Below, piece after piece: positions 57,974 through 64,000 of a stretch of DNA of 64,000 nucleotides. The DNA comes from Phymorhynchus buccinoides (Eukaryota; Mollusca; Gastropoda; Neogastropoda; Raphitomidae), in assembly GCA_017654935.2 (NCBI GenBank), contig CM065695.1, positions 36,421,493 to 36,485,492 of the forward strand, written 5' to 3'. Position 1 is the stretch's first letter; each line of letters opens with the position of its first letter. The notes beneath the pieces were generated by a model. It was not told where the DNA came from. It searched no databases and worked only from the letters and a program-made list of their open reading frames with translations. Made by a program: the position numbers and the translations under genes.

Positions 57974-59231
57974 CTTTGAGGGCCCGCTTGGTAGGGTACG
58001 TCAGACCGCAGTAAGAGCACTGGAACATGTCCTTGTCACCGTTGGTCATCGGCACCGCAGGGGACCCCCCATCCCCGTGTGTGGAAGACACAAAGTTCAT
58101 GGGCTGCAGAGCGGACTGCAAGGACGCCGCCTTGCCGGGGCTCGCTGACCCTTCCTTCGACTCCACGGACAGGGTCGGGGAGGGGAGCCGGGGAGGGGCT
58201 GATGCCGAGGAGCGTGGACTGTCTTTGGACGGACTGACAGCAGAAGAGCTATCCCTGGACGGAGCAGAAGACGAAGACTCGGCAGGAGAATCAGCGTCGC
58301 TGGGTCGGGTGTGTGAGATTCGTATATCGTCTCTATCCTTCGCTTGGTACACTTTGGAGAAATACTTGTTGTTCTGTTCTTTGCTGACGTTCTCGATGAC
58401 CGTTTCGTTTTTATCACCCCCTTTCAGCTGATCTTTGGAGACGAGACCAAACAGCCCCAGGAAGTCATCCTTCACCATGGACTCCGGCGTTTCCGCATTT
58501 TCGTCCTCGCGCGTCAGCTCGAAGGCGGCGGTGGCGGCATGGTGGTTCATGTGCACGCACAGCTGGTCCGGGTGGATGAAGTGGCACTGGCACTGGGAGC
58601 ACTGCGTCACGTTGCCCGGCACGTGGCTGGCCAGGTGCAGCAGCAGCGCTCCCTTGTTGGGGAAGCTGCAGCAGCAGTCCCGGCACTGGAAGTTGTGGAA
58701 CCTGGAGTTGGACTTGCGGGGGAGGGTCTCGCACCGGGCCTTGGCCGCCAGGGAGAACTTCCTGGATGTGAAGTCCATGAAGTCCAGGTCGTGGAAGCCC
58801 GGCTGGTTCTCCTCCACGATGACGGCTTCTGGGGGCGAGGGGCTCCCCCCACCCCTGGCGGCCAGCGTCTCCTCCGCAAACTGCTCCACCTGCTCTGTGG
58901 TGTAATGCAGGATCATGCAGTGCACCTGCAGGCTGGACAGGGTGTCGAAGCTCTCCTCGCAGTGCGCGCAGGGGAAGGAGCCGCGCTGCTCAGAAGGGGC
59001 CTCGCCCTCCTTGTCGCTGTGGTTCACCAACTTCTCATTCTCCCTGGGAGCAGCAGATGTATTCAGGGTGGTGGTGGTGGTGGTGGGGGTTGTTGCTGCG
59101 CTGGGGAGATCCTGATTCAGGTTGCGTCCGGGACCCGGGGGCGTCATCTTGAGGATGCTGTCCACTCCTGGCCGGGGCACGTCAGTCTTCCTGCTCTTGG
59201 CTTTCTTCCCTGTGGCCTTTTCCAATGGCTC
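57974..59231 (-). CDS. RREB1: RREB1 exon, zinc fingers 4-6 and first half of 7
   Basis: The largest exon, 419 codons. After a basic/Pro-rich start (EPLEKATGKKAKSRKTD) come finger 4 (CAHCEESFDTLSSLQVH), the RREB1-specific spacer GFHDLDFMDFTSRKF, finger 5 (CRDCCCSFPNKGALLLHLAS) and finger 6 (CSQCQCHFIHPDQL). DDFLGLFGLV matches the human GFLALLGL segment. A Ser-rich linker follows, and then CSYCGLTYPTKRALKG, the N-terminal half of finger 7, cut by the donor GTCAGT in phase 1. Antisense long frames here are only shadows. Confidence 0.93.
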
Positions 59232-60027
59232 CTGAGCAGCACCCGGACAAACAAATACATTAATCTGAGGCTGAAATTTACCAATTGCAAAATACTTTCT
59301 AAAGTTATATATAACCTATTTTACAAGCTGCCATGAATAAAAGTACCAGGTACAAAAATGTTAGTGGGGTTTTTTTCTGTAAAGGATAAACTAAAACTTT
59401 CATTAGTATCTGACAACGAATTATGCTAATTTTCAAAAGAAGTGAATTAAATATATGACTAAATGTGCCATGTTAATGGAAATTTGATAGAATATCATAA
59501 AGACAACCAAATCTCTCTGCCTACTTTATAGACAGTAGCATGGACTCGTTAGAAAATCTAAATACATGTCAAATGTGTAAGAAGATCTGAAAGAATTGGG
59601 AACATAATGCATGCCGATTGTTTTCTGAAAAACCAAAATGTTAAAACAAAACAATTCCTTCAAAGCATCACAATTATCAAAAAGAATGTTACCATCATTC
59701 CTTCCATGCACAGCTTTGACATAATATGATCACGATTGCTAATCCTCTCGATGGTTGTTAACCCAAGCAGTAGTACACGCAATAATGCTTTGCCTATTGC
59801 TAAATTCATTGAATTATTTCGATTAATAAAAAAAAAAAAAAAATTAAAAAAAGTCCATTCCATATTTTTGTTAAATTTTATAGCTTAGCTGTAGAAAGCA
59901 AGTCAAACCCTGAAACAAATCAAAGTCACAAACGAGAAAGGGCGTAAAAGGGCCGCGAGGCCCACTTCTAGCCCTAATTACTACTACTACTACTCAATGA
60001 CCCAGCAGGTGATCCCCCACCACCCAC
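59232..60027. other. RREB1 intron, no gene seen
   Basis: AT-rich, with an A run at 59826-59840 and a short CTA repeat at 59980-59995. Confidence 0.45.
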
Positions 60028-60644
60028 CTTCATGTTGATCACAGCCCTCATGTCCACACCATCACCGTTGACTGCAGCGCTCTCTCTCTCGCCGCCGCCG
60101 AAATGACCACGACTTTCAGACACAGGCTCCTCCTCCACACCGTCCTCTGCGTCTCTCCTTGCCCGTTTCTCGGGAGGCGCATCCTCACTGCCCAGGGGAG
60201 GCAATCTCCGCTTGTTGGCCGCGATCTGAGACAGCATGCCTTGCATGACGCTGTTCAGGTAGGGGTGGGATAGCATGGGCAGCTGAGGCGCCTGAAAGGA
60301 GCTCTCGGAGGCCATCAGTTTCTGCAAATCCACCCCAGACATGGGCTTGCTCATCACTGGGGAAGGCTTGTCTGGGTTAAACACCCCGGGGCGATGCCAA
60401 GACGAGAGGAGGCCGGTGGAGGCGAAGGTGGTGGGGGGAGAGAGGGAGAGAGGTTTGGGAGCTAAAGGTACAGAGCCCGAGGCCTTGGACTTGGAAGGTT
60501 TGGGGGTGGCTGCTCCGTCAGCGTTCTTGAACTTGAGGGGGAGTTTGGCGCCGTCTTCCTTTTTGTGGATGCGGGAGTGGCGGTGCATGTTGCCGTTGGT
60601 GGTGAAGGACATGCCACAGATCTTGCAGCTGAACGGACGTTCCC
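60028..60644 (-). CDS. RREB1: RREB1 exon, zinc finger 3 and linker
   Basis: Begins with [10 protein letters not shown] and [15 protein letters not shown], the third finger. The rest (about 180 residues) is a Pro/Ser-rich linker with a likely nuclear localisation motif EKRARRD. The exon ends AVINMK in phase 0 at donor GTGGGT. Length 617 bp agrees with entry phase 1 and exit phase 0. Confidence 0.9.
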
Positions 60645-60837
60645 CTGCAGGAGGATGTCATAATGCAGTTCAGCTTTAGAATGGCAGGGTGTGTCAGCAC
60701 ATCATAACTGAACTCCTTTAGTAAAGAGCAAAAAAACACCCAGAGGAATTCCCAATATTGCAGATTTTGTTTTCTTCTCCACCCAGTTAAGTGTAATGGT
60801 ATTTTGGGGCTGAAAAATGGATGGTGGCGAAAGGGTT

Positions 60838-61544
60838 ATGAAGAAGACGTTTTTAGCATAGACTGGGACCCAAAAATTATTGAGTTATCCAGACAGACAG
60901 TCGATGGCTTGGAGTCAAAACGGACTATCTTTAGACAGTCCATCGACGTATTATTGAACATATTGCAAAAACTAATAACTTGCATCTAGAAAAAGTCTGC
61001 GCAGATATACAAAGCATAATCCCAATTTTATATTATTTGCAGTGTTTTCTTAATACAAGTTCTTAGTTTTTGAATAACATCAATAATAAGTCAATGGTAG
61101 TACATTCATGATGCAGCCTTATGTTTGGAACTGAAACGTTTTTGAGTGCGCTTATAAGCTTATAGCTTGCTGTGCTCATGAAATAATGTGTGTACACTGC
61201 AATGTATTATGTCAATAAATACTTGAAAATAATAAGATGACCACTATGACCAATCGTAGACACATGAAACACAAGACATTCAGGTAGTATTTGGTCTTTC
61301 TTTTTAAATTGATAACGTATGTATCATACGAAACGTCTGTATGTTGAGCCTCAATAAAAGGACCAAATACTACCTGAATGTCTTGTGTTTCATACATGTC
61401 AATAAACTTTGTTTAAATAAAAAAAATTTAAAAAGTCAATGGACTATCTAAAGATAGTCCGTTTTGACTCTTAAGCCATCGCTAGGCTGAGTGTTTTTGA
61501 CTTATCCATTTTTGAGTTCTCAGGATTCTGCTGTATATACTGAC
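60838..61544. other. RREB1 intron with two short inverted pairs
   Basis: A partial family B end precedes it (60747-60837). GGACTATCTTTAGACAGTCC at 60921 and CTATCTAAAGATAGTCCG at 61444 form small hairpins. 61262-61300 and 61352-61395 are inverse copies around CAGGTAGTATTTGGTC. Confidence 0.5.
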
Positions 61545-61746
61545 CCGAGTGCACCAGCATGTGTCTGTCCAGGGAGCTCTGTGAGCTGAGCTCCTTGCCG
61601 CAGATGGTGCAGGAGTTGGGCTTCTTGCCCTGCACGCTGTTGTGGGAGCGGATGTGGGCCGTGAAGTCATGGTTGCCCTTCAGCTTCTCCTGGCACAGCG
61701 GGCACTGGTACATGGAGGCCCCATCGTTGCTCTGAATGGGCATAAT
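61545..61746 (-). CDS. RREB1: RREB1 exon, zinc fingers 1-2
   Basis: Acceptor TTTGGCAG then ATT ATG CCC. Two C2H2 fingers follow: CPLCQEKLKGNHDFTAHIRSH and the CTICGKELSSQSSLDRHMLV finger ending VHSG. These match the first two fingers of vertebrate RREB1. The exon ends in phase 1 with donor GTCAGT, so the TGERP linker is split across the junction. A duplicate of this exon's first ~40 bp and acceptor is found upstream at 61943-61990. Confidence 0.92.
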
Positions 61747-61942
61747 CTGCCAAAGATTGGAGTCAGTGATAGAGTACTAACAATGGGTCAGTGATAGAGT
61801 ACTAACAGGTCTGCTGCGCGATGGTTGGATACGTACGTGCGTGCGTACAGGTCTCCCCCCTTGAAATCGTAGAGATTGTAGAGAAATCACGTCATGCTTA
61901 CGTCATTTTTTTTTCCAATGCCTTAGGTACGCAACCCCCCTC

Positions 61943-61990
61943 AGTACATGGAGGCCCCATCGTTGCTCTGAATGGGCATAATCTACCAAA
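61943..61990 (-). repeat. RREB1: Duplicate of the acceptor side of the RREB1 zinc finger 1-2 exon
   Basis: Part of a ~235-bp tandem duplication (about 61705-61935 and 61940-62115). The copy keeps TTTGGTAG, then the exon's first ~40 bases (IMPIQSNDGASMY) and then runs into TGA. So it is a pseudo-exon start placed upstream of the real acceptor. Confidence 0.85.
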
Positions 61991-62427
61991 GATTGGGGTC
62001 AGTGATAGAGTACTAACAGGTCTGCACGTTGGTTGGGTACGTATGTGAGTACCTCCCCCTTGAAATCGTAGAGAAATCACGTCATGCTTATGTCATTTTT
62101 TCCCACAATACCTTAGTAGTCTAGATTCCGAGAAAAAGTCAATTAATTTTGATGTTACAGTTACCACGAACAGACACACACACACACACGTAAACACATA
62201 ATTATGGACAGAAATTATCCGAAAGAACGTGAGAACATAGACTCATTTATTTGACACGACTCGGACAATGAATGGGGCATAATCTGCTAAGTTTAGTCAT
62301 AGAACATGAGAACAGACTCACTTCTTTGACACGAGTGAGCACAAGTTTCCCCCCAATCTCCCTTTAGTTTTATCCAACAAAGTGCCTTAATTATTGATAG
62401 AAAGATGGGTTGTTTTTTTGTACACAC

Positions 62428-62821
62428 CTTGCAGTCACTGACCTTCTTCCCTCGTTTGTGTTTGCCACCACCACCACCTTCCCCCTGACCCGAACTGTTG
62501 AGGCTGGAGGGGGGGTCGGGCGAAGGAGGGGAAGGCGGTGACGAAGACGAGGGTGGTAACAGACTCAGGGGGGGAGGAGGGGCACTGGAGGCGGAGGAGG
62601 AGGGCTCTGGGGGGATGTCCAGGCCAGGGGAAGAGGAGGAGGGGGGAGGAAGGGGCCGGGGTGGGTGGGTGTCCTCTGATGAGGGGGGTGGGTCTGGGCT
62701 GGTGCTGTCTTCTGTCAGAGGAGGGGTGACGTCGATTGAGAAAGGGGGGAGGGGGAGGAGGGGGGGAAGAAGGGGCGTCGGTGTTGATGACCAGAGGGGG
62801 GATGTCCAGACAGTCGTCATC
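62428..62821 (-). CDS. RREB1: RREB1 exon, Pro/Ser-rich linker with a frame break
   Basis: Acceptor CATTTTCAG then GAT GAC GAC, giving DDDCLDIPPLVINTDAPSSP. The frame entering this exon then leaves for another that yields SIDVTPPLTEDSTSP, SSEDTHPPRPLPPP and finally KHKRGKKVSDCK before donor GTGTGT. The exon is 394 bp where a multiple of three (393) is needed, so one extra base lies in the C-rich stretch around 62740-62770. The basic KHKRGKK is a possible nuclear localisation signal. An assembly error is the simplest explanation. Confidence 0.75.
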
Positions 62822-62954
62822 CTGAAAATGAAAACAAGAACTCCATGTTTTTAACATCAATGTTTCGTAGCATGGCCTGACCTTATCGGTTTAGAAGCTT
62901 CCAGTAAATCCCAAATGCATGGTAGATTACATCTGTTTATCTGCACACACACAG

Positions 62955-62980
62955 CCCCCCCCCCCCCCCCCCCCCCCCCC
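62955..62980. repeat. 26-C homopolymer
   Basis: C run followed by a further C-rich stretch to 62995. Confidence 0.9.
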
Positions 62981-63189
62981 GCCCCCCCTTCCCCCATTTT
63001 CACTGATCAGAAATTAATTTTTACACATCCTCCGACCTGCTTTAAGGCACACATGGGACTTTTGTTAATACGGGTGACGGGGGAGAAAAAGAAATGGGGA
63101 AGGGGCAATCATTTTCACTTCAATCTCCTGTTCATTTATACTCTCTCTCTCTCTCTAAATAGAGTTAGGTAAAGGTTAATTATATTTTT

Positions 63190-63475
63190 ACGTTTTTGCC
63201 TTTCTTACCATGCATAAAGGTGTATTTTAGGAACATGTTTAGCTAATAACCTTTTTGGAATACTAACCCTATCCCTAACCCTAGCCCTAAACCTAACCCT
63301 ACCCCCCACTATGTACTGCAGTACACCGCGATTTGTCACAGTTGTGGTTCGTTGCGTTTTTCCGTCTTATAGGGTGGGGGGTAGGGTTAGGGATAGGGTT
63401 AGTATTCCAAAAAGGTTATTAGCTAAAATGTTCCTAAAATACACCTTTATGTATGGTAAGAAAGGCAAACACGGA
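63190..63475. mobile_element. Palindromic element with telomere-like arms
   Basis: Left arm GCCTTTCTTACCATGCATAA to CCCTAACCCTAGCCC; right arm GGGTTAGGGATAGGGTTAG back to TATGGTAAGAAAGGCAAAC. Around 110 bp arms and a ~60-bp loop. The inner arm ends are TTAGGG-like repeats. Confidence 0.72.
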
Positions 63476-63749
63476 AAAAATACAATTAATGGAGAAACGT
63501 AGGGGGGGTGGCACATCTTGACCTTTACCTAGAGTTATTTCAATGCGCTATATATTATCAGGCTAATGTTTAGTAGTACTTTGCAATGTTTTGTTTTGCA
63601 TGTTGAGTTATTTTTCGAGATGATTTCGTAATTACTTTCCATTCTGAGGACAGGATGAAAAAAAGCAGTCAAGCTTATTCCTTTAAAATCCCCAATAAAG
63701 ATCATTTTTGACTTGACTCGACTTGACGTGACTTGACACACACACTTAC

Positions 63750-63898
63750 TCCATTGTTGAGTGCGGTGTCGTAAGCGCTGTCGCAGTGGATGGGTTCAGG
63801 GGAGGTGGTCAGTAAAGGGGACACAGAGGTGGGGACTATGGAGACGGTGGACGAACCCTCTTCTTCGGCCACTGAAGAGGTGGGGGGCTCATTGGAGG
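63750..63898 (-). CDS. RREB1: RREB1 exon (first visible; linker)
   Basis: Acceptor TGTGTGTTGCAG then CC TCC AAT; encodes SNEPPTSSVAEEEGSSTV and ends TALNNG before donor GTAAGT in phase 0. It is Ser/Thr/Glu-rich with no domain. It is placed in RREB1 because its phase and strand fit the next exon. A retroelement-like tail with AATAAAG and GACTT repeats (63686-63735) sits just inside the intron, about 15 bp from the donor. Confidence 0.7.
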
Positions 63899-64000
63899 CT
63901 GCAACACACACACATTAGGTTAGGTTAGGTTAGCTACATCATAGTCACAGAGGCGTCTCTGTAAAATTCGGGTTGCTCCCACCTGGAAAAAGAAGCTGAA

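Noticed and set aside
58344..59336. 330-codon plus-strand open frame
   Set aside because: It is the antisense of the confirmed RREB1 zinc-finger exon 57974-59231 and has no domain of its own. The frame at 38226-39131 is likewise antisense of exon 38241-39044.

Overview
This window is nuclear DNA from an intron-rich animal, most likely a gastropod mollusc. Both protein-coding loci are bilaterian genes cut into many short exons with GT/AG junctions. The rest is dense in hairpin MITEs, non-LTR retrotransposon tails, minisatellites and very long (AG)n and (AC)n tracts. The gastropod guess is an inference from the repeat style, including a dispersed repeat at 44419 and 63944 that resembles one I associate with gastropod genomes. 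No database search was run.

Two genes lie in tandem on the minus strand. (1) About 1-18295: the 5' part of an ANKS6 (ankyrin repeat and SAM domain protein 6, inversin-compartment ciliary protein) orthologue. Six exons are visible and the gene runs off the left edge before its SAM domain. (2) About 31326-63898: an RREB1/hindsight-type multi-zinc-finger transcription factor. Eighteen exons are visible, about 2,200 codons and 19 C2H2 fingers, with two CtBP-type motifs. Its 5' end lies beyond the right edge. Exon phases agree across every junction of both genes, except for two single-base frame breaks inside G/C homopolymer-rich stretches of RREB1 (exons at 62428-62821 and 37091-37327).

The most notable signal is that exon edges themselves have become tandem repeats. 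In ANKS6 three consecutive exons are affected. Exon 6 (43 bp) is present as at least eight whole copies with acceptor and donor, separated by only 39-48 bp, and the array continues past the left edge. The last 12 bp of exon 5 plus its GTAAGC donor is repeated 18 extra times in 46-47 bp units. The 3' half of exon 4 plus donor is repeated four more times, separated by CA repeats. In RREB1 the donor-side edge of one zinc-finger exon, the acceptor-side edge of the first zinc-finger exon and the end of the terminal exon are each duplicated once. Six of the 24 exons in the window therefore carry copies of their own edges.

The rest is a layered transposon landscape. It includes TTAA-bounded piggyBac-like MITEs, a TA-bounded pogo/Tigger-like MITE family, a hAT-like family with CAGGG termini, several palindromic MITEs and at least five clear insertions of one family into another. 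A 50-bp satellite of about 35 copies was apparently born from the end of a dispersed element, and retroelement or MITE insertions lie within a few to about 20 bases of splice sites. The stretch 18296-31325 between the two genes holds only repeats and AT-rich sequence with no gene I can support.
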